Of a stretch of DNA of 51,610 nucleotides, positions 9,650 to 16,886 are shown piece after piece. Both the position numbers and the translations under genes were made by a program. The DNA is taken from positions 1 through 51,610 of the forward strand of contig CAZKOM010000006.1 in the NCBI GenBank assembly GCA_964554385.1, read 5' to 3'. Positions within the stretch are counted from its first letter, which is position 1, and every line of letters starts with the position of its first letter. The DNA comes from JAGKXC01 sp964554385. GTDB lineage: Bacteria; Bacteroidota; Bacteroidia; NS11-12g; UBA955. Below the pieces are notes generated by a model, which saw nothing but the letters and a program-made list of their open reading frames with translations, had not been told where the DNA came from and did not search any database.

Positions 9650-10318
9650 TTATATAGAAAATGCTAATACAAAAATTCCTACGAACGAAATAAAACCTAC
9701 GAGTAATATATTATTCAATCGTTTCATTGCGATTTGATTGTTGTATTTTTTTACTGCTTTTGCTTCTTCCTCCATGGCTAAGGCGATATTTTGATCGTAC
9801 TCCGGGTTGGGAACTTTTCTTTCTCGATTGTAGCCTAACGTTTCCCATTTTAGCACTGAATCTTGCATCATCCAAAATTTAATGTATCGATTGGTAGTTT
9901 GAGACGAACCCATGGTAGAGTATGTTGAAATTGCTGTTCCATTGTAAATGTAATTGCTTGTACTAACTTGATAATATGGATTATACGATGAAACACGGGA
10001 TCCAGAATAAACTGTTCGGTTTGAATAGGTTCCTGAATAATTGGTATTCCCGATTGAAAAAGAACTGGATTGAGTTTGAGTTCCGATGGTGTAGGTAAAC
10101 GAAGTAATTGAGTCTATAGTAATTTGATCGTTAGGGACACCAAATTCCAGAAAAACTTGTTTTTTAGTCTTAAACTCTGCCATAACCTTTTCATGGGGTA
10201 TGACGACATATTTAGGTATTTTGTAAGGAGTATAGGTTTTATAGGGTAGGGGCGAACAACTTGAGGCTATCGTTAATATGATAACTATAGTAAAGAAGTG
10301 TTTAAATCGATTATTCAC
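9650..10318 (-). CDS. Lipoprotein with C-terminal membrane segment, function unknown
   Basis: A 222-residue protein. The N-terminus is a lipoprotein signal (hydrophobic 8-18, ASSC with Cys21). The middle has a short domain, KVMAEFKTKKQVFLEFGVPN, that resembles the SmpA/OmlA-like 'transcript-to-gene relation' turn of small lipoproteins. A Ser/Tyr/Thr/Asn-rich stretch follows (about 85-135). A basic, Glu-rich region leads into a hydrophobic helix at about 202-221. A lipid anchor together with a C-terminal membrane helix is unusual. The gene converges on the PKD giant with no base between the two stop codons. I do not recognise the family. Confidence 0.65.
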   Translation of the reverse strand: MNNRFKHFFTIVIILTIASSCSPLPYKTYTPYKIPKYVVIPHEKVMAEFKTKKQVFLEFGVPNDQITIDSITSFTYTIGTQTQSSSFSIGNTNYSGTYSNRTVYSGSRVSSYNPYYQVSTSNYIYNGTAISTYSTMGSSQTTNRYIKFWMMQDSVLKWETLGYNRERKVPNPEYDQNIALAMEEEAKAVKKYNNQIAMKRLNNILLVGFISFVGIFVLAFSI

Positions 10319-10322
10319 TTTT

Positions 10323-10330
10323 CAAAAGTA
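10323..10330 (-). promoter_or_regulatory. Bacteroidota -7 element for the lipoprotein gene
   Basis: On the minus strand the bases read TACTTTTG, an exact TAnnTTTG. The G lies only four bases before the ATG at 10318, so the transcript would start at or next to the start codon. I see no good -33 element. Confidence 0.4.
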
Positions 10331-10407
10331 AATAAACGGATTAAAACGGCGAGCTATTTATTTTCCTTAAGATAATTGAGGCCGAGAAAATAGTTCCTTG
10401 GAAGATA

Positions 10408-11283
10408 TCAGATAGTTAAGGGCACTTCCATAAGCAGAATTTCTGCGTTGGCTGAATTAGCTTTTATGGTTAATTGCGGTTGTTCCCAAATTCCTAAGCC
10501 ATCTCTACTTGCTAATTCTTGCCCTTGAATATTGAAGTTACCATTTAGAATGAAAGCGTAAACTCCGTTTTTTGGGTCTTTAAGGTCGTAGGTTATTTCC
10601 TTGTCTTGGTCGAAATGTCCTAGGTGGAACCAAGCATTTTGGTGTATCCAAACGCCTTCGTCGTTGGGATTTGGGGAAAGTACTTGCTGTAATCTATTTC
10701 TTCGATCGTTTAGATTTAGTGTTAGTTGATCGTATCTAGGAGTGACATTTTTTTTATTTGGGAAGACCCAGATTTGCAAAAACTTCACGGGCTGAGCTTT
10801 GCTTTTGTTGTATTCGCTATGGGTTATTCCTGTTCCTGCACTCATTACCTGGATATCTCCGTGTTTTATAACAGAGACATTCCCCATAGAGTCTCTATGT
10901 TCCAGATCACCTTCCAACGGGATACTAATAATCTCCATGTTGTCGTGAGGGTGGGTGCCAAATCCCATTCCTGCTTCAACAAAGTCGTCGTTTAATACGC
11001 GTAATACACCAAAGTGCATACGTTCTGGATTGTAATAATTGGCAAAACTGAAAGTATGTCTGCTTTTCAACCAACCGTGGTTGGCTTCCCCGCGGGTATC
11101 GGATTTATGCAATACAATATTATTCATAACTGTAGATTTTGTATTTTCAATGTGATTAAAACCAACAACATTCAATGGTTTTAGTTCGTCGATATTATTG
11201 GCAGACAAATTGGTAGCGAGTTTATTGGTAGCCAACAAGGTTGTACCTAAAATGCTGTTTTTAATAAACTTTTTACGATCCAT
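10408..11283 (-). CDS. Pirin-family bicupin with secretion-like N-terminal extension
   Basis: A 291-residue protein. From about residue 55 it matches the pirin/YhhW family: VLHKSDTRGEANHGWLKSRH, SFANYYNPERMHFGVLRVLN, and the metal site GTHPHDNMEII, followed by a second histidine at HRDSMGN and Glu/His at GTGITHSEYN. Pirins bind Fe or Ni/Cu in the N-terminal cupin, and some (YhhW) act on quercetin. The family usually starts near residue 52 here. The preceding ~50 residues open with MDRKKFIKNSILGTTLLA, which looks like a Tat-type or Sec leader with RK in place of RR. This copy may be exported, or the extension may be a non-functional upstream reading. The divergent neighbour is an AraC-type regulator. 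Confidence 0.88.
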   Translation of the reverse strand: MDRKKFIKNSILGTTLLATNKLATNLSANNIDELKPLNVVGFNHIENTKSTVMNNIVLHKSDTRGEANHGWLKSRHTFSFANYYNPERMHFGVLRVLNDDFVEAGMGFGTHPHDNMEIISIPLEGDLEHRDSMGNVSVIKHGDIQVMSAGTGITHSEYNKSKAQPVKFLQIWVFPNKKNVTPRYDQLTLNLNDRRNRLQQVLSPNPNDEGVWIHQNAWFHLGHFDQDKEITYDLKDPKNGVYAFILNGNFNIQGQELASRDGLGIWEQPQLTIKANSANAEILLMEVPLTI

Positions 11284-11295
11284 GGAGTGTTATTG

Positions 11296-11313
11296 TTTGT
11301 TTAAACAAATTTA
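11296..11313 (-). promoter_or_regulatory. Palindrome overlapping the -7 element of the pirin gene
   Basis: TTTGTTTAAACAAA (11296-11309) is a perfect 14-bp palindrome. On the minus strand TAAATTTG (11313-11306), an exact TAnnTTTG, overlaps it, and the pirin ATG lies at 11283. A regulator dimer bound here would cover the promoter core. The site lies between the pirin gene and a divergent AraC-type regulator. Confidence 0.45.
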
Positions 11314-11375
11314 AGCCATTCTTTCGGAAAATAATATGTTATTTAAATAATAATTTCATTTAACTTGCATCGGAA

Positions 11376-12656
11376 ATGAAGGGATTGGAGTTAGACTTTG
11401 GTATTGTATCCAAATTGCTGATTGCGTTGCTAGGATTAGTAACATCTTCTTTTATTTTTATCGCGAAATCCTATTCTTCTAGAGCGAATAAGTTCTTAGC
11501 ACTATTTATTTTAACGATGTCTTGGTTTCAAATGCAACCCGTATTGTATGCGAATTGGGGATTGCATTTAAAATATCCATCCATCTATGGATTTGATATT
11601 GTTTTCCTGTTGGCCTTGCCAGCCCTAATCATACTATACTTTAAATACGTAACAAAAGAATCATATCGTTGGCAAAACGAGGATTATTTATTGTTGATAC
11701 CAAGTGCTTTCCAGTTTTTTAATTGGTTGAATTATTCTATGTTAAGTGCAGAGGTTAAATTAACTTTTGTAAAAGGAATTTTAATTCGACCGGATTATGC
11801 ATCTACCAAAACCTATCTACATGGTACGATTTACATATATTTTATTTTTTTGTTAGTGTGGATTGTGTTTTCATTGGTTAAGTCAAGACGAATTTTAGCA
11901 GCATTTTTAAAGGAAAACCCAAATCAGCACTGGGATGGTGAGCACTATCGGGTGATGCAGCGTTGGCTCAAGGGTATCTATTTATTGTATGCGGTAATGA
12001 GTGCTAATTTTGTGTTTAATTATACTCGACAAGTAATTTTAGAGTTTAATTACGATGGCCCGTTTTTGTTTTTTGTCCCATGGTTGAGAATGGCTATTTT
12101 GGTTGTTTTTGTACTCCGAATATTGTTATTTCCAGAGGTTTTATTTGGAGTGCCAACCTTTACTTCTGTTTCCCTGCAAAGAGAAAATGAAGGGTCAAAT
12201 GATCTATTGGAAAATAACGGCACAACTGATAGTGTGACACAATTTAATCCCTTAATTGGAGATACGGTTTCCCTAGAGCCAATTGCTGCCTTGGAATTAA
12301 CGAATACACAAGTAACGGATTATTTGAAGAAGATATTTCAATATATAGCGGATTTTCAACCCCAAGCGTCGGAAGATTTTACGCTAGAAAAACTATGCAG
12401 GCAAGTGAATATTCCCAAGAGTCATTTTAGTTATTTATTAAAATATCATTACAAAGAGACCTTTGTTGAATTTAGGACTCGTTTGAGAATAGAATTAGCT
12501 TGTCAGTTACTAAAGAACTCAGAGAATAGGTTATTGACGTTGGAAGCCATCGGAGAAAATGTGGGTTTTTCGTCGCGTTTTACTTTTATAAGGGCGTTTA
12601 AGAAAGTAAAAGGAATAACGCCAAGTGAATTTTTAACTGAATTGAATCATCAGTAA
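11376..12656 (+). CDS. AraC-family regulator with seven-helix membrane domain
   Basis: A 426-residue protein. Seven hydrophobic helices span about residues 9-255 (for example LLIALLGLVTSSFIFIA and FLFFVPWLRMAILVVFVL). A cytoplasmic linker (260-325) follows, then a double helix-turn-helix of the AraC type at about 330-424. In it, FTLEKLCRQVNIPKSHFSYL forms the first HTH and IGENVGFSSRFTFIRAFKKV with GITPSEF the second. This design, a membrane sensor fused to AraC DNA binding, is common in Bacteroidota. It likely senses a membrane or envelope cue and acts on nearby promoters. The divergent pirin gene and the downstream 58-residue gene are the natural candidates, by position only. Confidence 0.87.
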   Translation: MKGLELDFGIVSKLLIALLGLVTSSFIFIAKSYSSRANKFLALFILTMSWFQMQPVLYANWGLHLKYPSIYGFDIVFLLALPALIILYFKYVTKESYRWQNEDYLLLIPSAFQFFNWLNYSMLSAEVKLTFVKGILIRPDYASTKTYLHGTIYIYFIFLLVWIVFSLVKSRRILAAFLKENPNQHWDGEHYRVMQRWLKGIYLLYAVMSANFVFNYTRQVILEFNYDGPFLFFVPWLRMAILVVFVLRILLFPEVLFGVPTFTSVSLQRENEGSNDLLENNGTTDSVTQFNPLIGDTVSLEPIAALELTNTQVTDYLKKIFQYIADFQPQASEDFTLEKLCRQVNIPKSHFSYLLKYHYKETFVEFRTRLRIELACQLLKNSENRLLTLEAIGENVGFSSRFTFIRAFKKVKGITPSEFLTELNHQ

Positions 12657-12734
12657 ATACTCGCAATTTCAAAAGACTGAGTGACTTTTTTGCATTTTTG
12701 CAACATATACTAATAGTTAGTGTGCGAGAAAATT

Positions 12735-12748
12735 CTACAAATTTGTAG
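12735..12748. promoter_or_regulatory. 14-bp perfect palindrome just before the small membrane protein gene
   Basis: CTACAAATTTGTAG is identical on both strands. It ends two bases before the ATG at 12751. It may be an operator or a translation-blocking hairpin. The loopless geometry favours a DNA-bound dimer. Confidence 0.45.
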
Positions 12749-12750
12749 CA

Positions 12751-12927
12751 ATGGAATCCACCAAATGTTTGAGAAATCTGGCTGTGATATTAACATCCAT
12801 TGTGTTAATGTTTATTTCAGATAATTCATTTTACTCGGGTATCAATGTGTATTTCATTTTTATTGTAGTTTTGGCTTCAATTTTCTGGATTATTCATAGG
12901 ATTTTTCGTTCAGAAACCGAAGTATAG
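12751..12927 (+). CDS. Small two-helix membrane protein (58 aa)
   Basis: A short frame starting MESTKCLRNLAVIL and ending RSETEV. It has two hydrophobic helices, at about residues 8-22 and 32-50, and a basic HRIFR stretch after the second. It fills the otherwise empty 427 bp between the AraC-type regulator and the GldL/M operon. It is followed 21 nt later by a strong terminator, which supports real transcription. The flanking palindrome suggests its own control. I recognise no family. Small proteins of this kind can be membrane-stress effectors or toxins, but nothing here proves that. Confidence 0.5.
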   Translation: MESTKCLRNLAVILTSIVLMFISDNSFYSGINVYFIFIVVLASIFWIIHRIFRSETEV

Positions 12928-12948
12928 CATCTTAGTGTGTTTAGAGTT

Positions 12949-12980
12949 AAAACGGATTGGTGGAGGCCAATCCGTTTTTT
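12949..12980 (+). terminator. Rho-independent terminator after the small membrane protein gene
   Basis: A perfect 12-bp stem, AAAACGGATTGG (949-960) with CCAATCCGTTTT (967-978), has a 6-nt loop and a run of six Ts. It separates the AraC-regulator/small-protein unit from the downstream GldL/M operon. Confidence 0.92.
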
Positions 12981-13031
12981 ATTAAGAAAAAAATCTATTC
13001 ACAATATTTAATACTTCAATAATGGCATAAT

Positions 13032-13063
13032 TTTGGTTATGCAATTATTCTGTCGTTAATTTG
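13032..13063 (+). promoter_or_regulatory. Promoter of the GldL/GldM-like operon
   Basis: TTTG (13032-13035), a 20-bp spacer and TTAATTTG (13056-13063; one mismatch to TAnnTTTG) precede the ATG at 13084 by 20 nt. The same TTG-N20-TTAATTTG form occurs before the gene at 51302. Confidence 0.5.
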
Positions 13064-13083
13064 ACACAATTTGGAACTATACT

Positions 13084-13587
13084 ATGCGAAAATTATTAAC
13101 AATATTCTTTATTTCTTTTTCCATAAATGCCTATAGCCAAGATGGCAATAGAGATTTAGACAGAAGAATAAATTCGTTTGAGTCGCGCACTTCTACGTTG
13201 GCTGAAGAACTTGATAAACTTAAAGGTCAATTAAAACAAGTTAGCGCTGAAAATAGCAAATTAAAATCTTCCTTACGTAGATCTAACGATAGTTTAACCT
13301 CGGTGGTTAGCCGATCTTTAGAGATTCAGGCTCAGAATGAAAGAGCTGTGAATTTAGCATTGGATTCTTTTAAGGTAAAATTTGATCAGCAAAACAAAAC
13401 GGTAGAGGCGGTACAAGCGAATTTGGATGAGAAATTCAGAAATCAATTAATGATTTACATCTTATCGTTAGCAGTTTTTGTAGTAGTGGTGATAGTAGCT
13501 AGCAAATCGGCAACGAGCAAAGGATTAAAGCAAGGAATTTCTAATTGGAATCATTTTCAAGAACACTTTTTAAAAAATAATAAATAA
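13084..13587 (+). CDS. Coiled-coil protein with signal peptide and C-terminal membrane anchor
   Basis: A 167-residue protein and first gene of a five-gene operon. It has a signal peptide at about 1-18 ending NAYSQ. A long charged coiled coil follows at about 24-118 (LAEELDKLKGQLKQVSAENS and similar heptads). A transmembrane helix sits at about 121-138 (MIYILSLAVFVVVVIVAS), then a basic 28-residue tail. The predicted topology is a periplasmic coil with the tail in the cytoplasm. It ends 5 nt before the gldL-like gene. It may be a structural partner or stator element of the motor encoded downstream. I recognise no named family, and that role is inferred from the operon alone. Confidence 0.7.
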   Translation: MRKLLTIFFISFSINAYSQDGNRDLDRRINSFESRTSTLAEELDKLKGQLKQVSAENSKLKSSLRRSNDSLTSVVSRSLEIQAQNERAVNLALDSFKVKFDQQNKTVEAVQANLDEKFRNQLMIYILSLAVFVVVVIVASKSATSKGLKQGISNWNHFQEHFLKNNK

Positions 13588-13592
13588 ACAAT

Positions 13593-14078
13593 ATGGCAAG
13601 TAATAAAGGCAAACTCGATCCAATTACCTTCATTTATGGTATGGGTGCAGCTATCGTATTGGTAGGTGCGATGTTTAAGTTTTTGGGCTGGAACTTTGCG
13701 AACGAAATGTTCATCATCGGTCTTTCGGTTGAAGCAATTGTATTTACAATTTCGGCTTTTGAGCGTAAAGTAGAAGACAAAGAATATAATTGGGAGCAAG
13801 TTTTTCCACAGTTGGAAAATGGAGAAAACAAAGGGGGAGTGGATACAACTGGATATCAATCCGCGATGGCTCAGTTTTCGCAAACCTTGGGTCAATTGAG
13901 TACTGGATTGAAAGAAATGACAGAAAGCGTGAATCAAATAAAATCTGAATTAAAAAGTAGCGCTGATCAATCTGCTTCCATGCAAAAAACAATGACGGAG
14001 TTTAATCAGTTGATGAATAACTACAACGATAATCTTCGTAAGATCAACGATCAATACAATAGTTTTATTCAAAAATAA
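13593..14078 (+). CDS. GldL/PorL-family motor stator protein
   Basis: A 161-residue inner membrane protein. Two helices lie at about 11-31 and 38-56: PITFIYGMGAAIVLVGAMFK, then MFIIGLSVEAIVFTISAFE, which is the GldL signature. The charged membrane residues used for proton transfer in this family are kept (Lys29 in helix 1, Glu47 in helix 2). The soluble part is short, with a coiled-coil C-terminus (about 90-160, many Gln, Met and Ser). In T9SS and gliding motility, GldL forms a pentamer around a GldM dimer and uses proton flow to turn it. This copy sits with two GldM-like genes but without gldK or gldN next to it, so it is probably an accessory paralogue. The canonical set would be elsewhere. 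Confidence 0.88.
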   Translation: MASNKGKLDPITFIYGMGAAIVLVGAMFKFLGWNFANEMFIIGLSVEAIVFTISAFERKVEDKEYNWEQVFPQLENGENKGGVDTTGYQSAMAQFSQTLGQLSTGLKEMTESVNQIKSELKSSADQSASMQKTMTEFNQLMNNYNDNLRKINDQYNSFIQK

Positions 14079-14099
14079 TAAGAGGAAAATCTAACAGAA

Positions 14100-15509
14100 A
14101 TGGGTTCCTCAACCATTAGAATAAGCAGAGCTAAAAACGTCTCATTTATGAGGCTGTCTCTGTTTTATTTGATTTTTATTGTTCAAATTTTCTTCACCTC
14201 TCCGGGTTTGTATGTATTGCAGTATAAAAGTGTTGCAGCTACACAAACCATGATTAATGAGCGTTTGGAGTCTGAATTAAATGTATTTCGTGCAGTAGAC
14301 GATAATCAATCTCAACTAAAAGCTACTACGTTGCAGTTGGTTTCTGAATTGGATAAATTGAAGGAGAAATATTATGCCTACGAAAAAGAGGCTGGTATTG
14401 CCGGAGATCGTTTACGAGAAAACAAGTTTTCGGAATTGCAAGTAAGACAAGGTGAATTAGGTGTTCAAGTAAATAAAATACTTGCTACCTATTTAGATGC
14501 TTATGGTAAAGTAGGGGTTAAAAATTTGGCCGACGATATCAAGAAACTTCGAGATTATAAGGGCGTTGAATTTGATGCCATGTATTATTTCTTCAAGGCT
14601 ACCCCCAACGGTGTAGTACCAACGGTATTCGAACATTTCAAAACGGTATTTCTTTATCAATCGTTAATCGCGCTTAAAAAGAAGGACTTAGAATTACCAA
14701 AATTTGAGATTCTAAGCATCGATCAAACGGATTTTATTCAAAAGTTTAAAAGGAGTTTAATATTAGGTGAAACTTTAGACCTTAAAATTAGGCCGAAAGA
14801 AACAGGTGTAAAACCTGTAGTTAAAGTAAATGGTACCGTTATAGATATCGAAGCGCTTAATAAAGTGGATTTTCGTATAGTTTATAAACCTACACGAGTA
14901 GGTGACTATTCTCTAGAGGTAGCCGTTGGCGAAAAGAGAATTTTGGCTTCCTTTGAAGTTGTAGCGCCTGCGTTCCGATTTATGCGAAGTTCGTCGAGCA
15001 TTAGTGGTGTTGTTGGTGAGAAATTTTTCATCACTCTTGATAGTGTGTATGTTCCCAAAGGGGATTTTGTAAAATTTGTATCGTCTGCAGCTACTATCGA
15101 GAGGAAAGGAATGCAATTGATTGTTATCCCTCAAAAAGAAGGAAGGTTTGATATTGCAATGATGCTGGGAGATAAAGAAGCGGATAGAGCCGCATTTTTT
15201 GCATCAGTTAAGGAAGCTCACAAAGTTTCGTTAATGGATGTTGCAGGAAATACAGTTGCATTATCGCAGGCCAACAAATTGGAATCGGATAATAGTTATT
15301 GGCAAGTGGTTGATTTTGATATGTCTGTGACCTATCCTGATGGCACATACAAGAAATTACACAGCACCACGAGATTTTTACGCAATGAATTGAGAGAATT
15401 GGAATCTAAGGCTCCTAAAGGTAGTGTTATTATTTGTGATAATATTCGTTTGGTAGGACAAGTGAATGGATCAACGGCAAAAGGGGAGTCGTTAGTAATT
15501 GTAAAATAG
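14100..15509 (+). CDS. GldM/PorM-like protein, paralogue 1
   Basis: A 469-residue protein with an N-terminal anchor at about 19-40 (LSLFYLIFIVQIFFTSPGL). A helical periplasmic domain follows (about 50-215) with the GldM-type turn FKATPNGVVPTVFEHFKTVF, then beta domains. It ends in a GldM-type last domain (RFLRNELRELESKAPKGS, then VIICDNIRLVGQVNGST). GldM dimers span the periplasm and carry motion from GldL to the outer membrane ring. Aligned on the anchor, the position of the conserved arginine just before the helix (R9 in Flavobacterium GldM) is Ser15 here, although Arg18 lies close. It is encoded 21 nt after gldL and 1 nt before a second, different GldM, which suggests a mixed dimer. Confidence 0.8.
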   Translation: MGSSTIRISRAKNVSFMRLSLFYLIFIVQIFFTSPGLYVLQYKSVAATQTMINERLESELNVFRAVDDNQSQLKATTLQLVSELDKLKEKYYAYEKEAGIAGDRLRENKFSELQVRQGELGVQVNKILATYLDAYGKVGVKNLADDIKKLRDYKGVEFDAMYYFFKATPNGVVPTVFEHFKTVFLYQSLIALKKKDLELPKFEILSIDQTDFIQKFKRSLILGETLDLKIRPKETGVKPVVKVNGTVIDIEALNKVDFRIVYKPTRVGDYSLEVAVGEKRILASFEVVAPAFRFMRSSSSISGVVGEKFFITLDSVYVPKGDFVKFVSSAATIERKGMQLIVIPQKEGRFDIAMMLGDKEADRAAFFASVKEAHKVSLMDVAGNTVALSQANKLESDNSYWQVVDFDMSVTYPDGTYKKLHSTTRFLRNELRELESKAPKGSVIICDNIRLVGQVNGSTAKGESLVIVK

Positions 15510-15510
15510 T

Positions 15511-16884
15511 ATGGCAAATTTGGTAAAAGTTAAAAAGACGAAAACCCTGCGCTTTAAATTAATAAGCGTATTGTATTTGTTGTTCATCTCCCTGTCTATT
15601 TTACAAATTCCAATTGAGTGGTTTCGTATTAATGCTACGGTTGCCGATTACATGAATAATTCCACAACGGTAAAAATGGATATTCCTGTAATTATCAATA
15701 CTATGTCGGAATTGGAACGGATCGATGTTGAATTTTCAAAAGAAATAGGATACGATGCGAAGTTGAAGAAATTCAAGGAACCGGAAAGTTATTCGGCAAC
15801 GGATATGTATTTTATACGTTGGGCCAATGGGGATAAACTTTTCGCAAAAATGACTCAGATGAAGGATTATTTCATGGCTTTGCCAGAAGACCATCCTAAA
15901 AGGAAGGAATTTGAGCGATTGTTTAGTGAGGATTTAAAGAACGGTTTGAAGTCGAATAAAAATAAGCTGTGGGTAGAATGGAAGTTTAAACACGTACCAG
16001 CTGCCGTTGTAAAAACGTGGATTGCAGATTTAAAACTTCGTTTGAAACTTCTAAATGGCGGTATCATTGTTAAAGAGGAGCAAAATAAAGATTACTTGGT
16101 ACTAATGGCATATAACATCGAAGCCGTTAGACCGGGAGATACCGTTAAGATTGTAGTTTTTGATCATGATAAGTTATCGGTGACGGCTACGGAAAACGAT
16201 AATGTATTTAATCTTAATAAATGGAATGGAGACACTTTGTTGTTCATTCCACCCTACGTAGGTCAATATTCCTTAAGTTTTAAGAAAAATGGCTACGAAG
16301 AGGTATTGAAGGTAACCTCGGTAGCGAGAGAATTTGAACGTGAAACGGATCATGGATTTAATATCTTTTATGAAGGAAAACCCGCGGAGCTACATTACAT
16401 AAATTTGTTAAATACTGGCAGCGCCAGTTGTAGCTGCGACCCAAATATGTCCATTAGCAGTAGAACCAACAAAGTTAGTTTTACTCCGCAAAGTGCTGGC
16501 TGGTGTAACTTCCTTATTAAGAATAAAGATGGAATGTTATTGTTAAAGGATTCTATCTATGTTCAGAAATTACCAGAGCCGTTTATTCATGTAGATGGAA
16601 GTAGTGATAGAGCAATATCTTACAGCAGATTGAGTTCCAGTGGTAAAATTGTACTTCATGCAAAACATCCTGATCTTGCTAATTTTAAATACAAAATCAA
16701 TGGTTTAAAATATCGATTAATTGGTGTGAATAATGAATTACAGACCGTTTCTGGTACTGAAATTGTAATACCCGCTGATAAAGTTTCTATGTTGCGCTAT
16801 GTTGTAGTAGAAGAGGCAACGATTGAGACAGAAGTAAATAAAATGGTTAAAAAAGAGCCAATAGTAATTCAAATTAGAAAGTAA
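15511..16884 (+). CDS. GldM/PorM-like protein, paralogue 2
   Basis: A 457-residue protein. The anchor LRFKLISVLYLLFISLSILQ (13-32) aligns directly with the canonical GldM start RQKMIxxMYLV and keeps the arginine (Arg14). A helical region (about 45-190) and beta domains follow. The later part carries PEPFIHVDGSSDRAISYSRL, typical of GldM domain 3-4 boundaries. A Cys-rich turn (ASCSCDPN, near 305-312, and a later WCNF) could form periplasmic disulfides. It starts 1 nt after the first gldM paralogue and ends 2 nt before the outer membrane gene. The two paralogues are clearly different in sequence, so this is not a recent tandem duplication. Confidence 0.78.
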   Translation: MANLVKVKKTKTLRFKLISVLYLLFISLSILQIPIEWFRINATVADYMNNSTTVKMDIPVIINTMSELERIDVEFSKEIGYDAKLKKFKEPESYSATDMYFIRWANGDKLFAKMTQMKDYFMALPEDHPKRKEFERLFSEDLKNGLKSNKNKLWVEWKFKHVPAAVVKTWIADLKLRLKLLNGGIIVKEEQNKDYLVLMAYNIEAVRPGDTVKIVVFDHDKLSVTATENDNVFNLNKWNGDTLLFIPPYVGQYSLSFKKNGYEEVLKVTSVAREFERETDHGFNIFYEGKPAELHYINLLNTGSASCSCDPNMSISSRTNKVSFTPQSAGWCNFLIKNKDGMLLLKDSIYVQKLPEPFIHVDGSSDRAISYSRLSSSGKIVLHAKHPDLANFKYKINGLKYRLIGVNNELQTVSGTEIVIPADKVSMLRYVVVEEATIETEVNKMVKKEPIVIQIRK

Positions 16885-16886
16885 TA

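Noticed and set aside
12690..12703. TTGCA-TTTT-TGCAA hairpin after the AraC regulator
   Set aside because: A 5-bp AT-rich stem with no T-run after it. Probably chance.
13557..13937. 126-residue open frame antisense to the GldL-like gene
   Set aside because: It lies entirely opposite a confident gene, has no family features and no promoter. It is a shadow of the sense codons.
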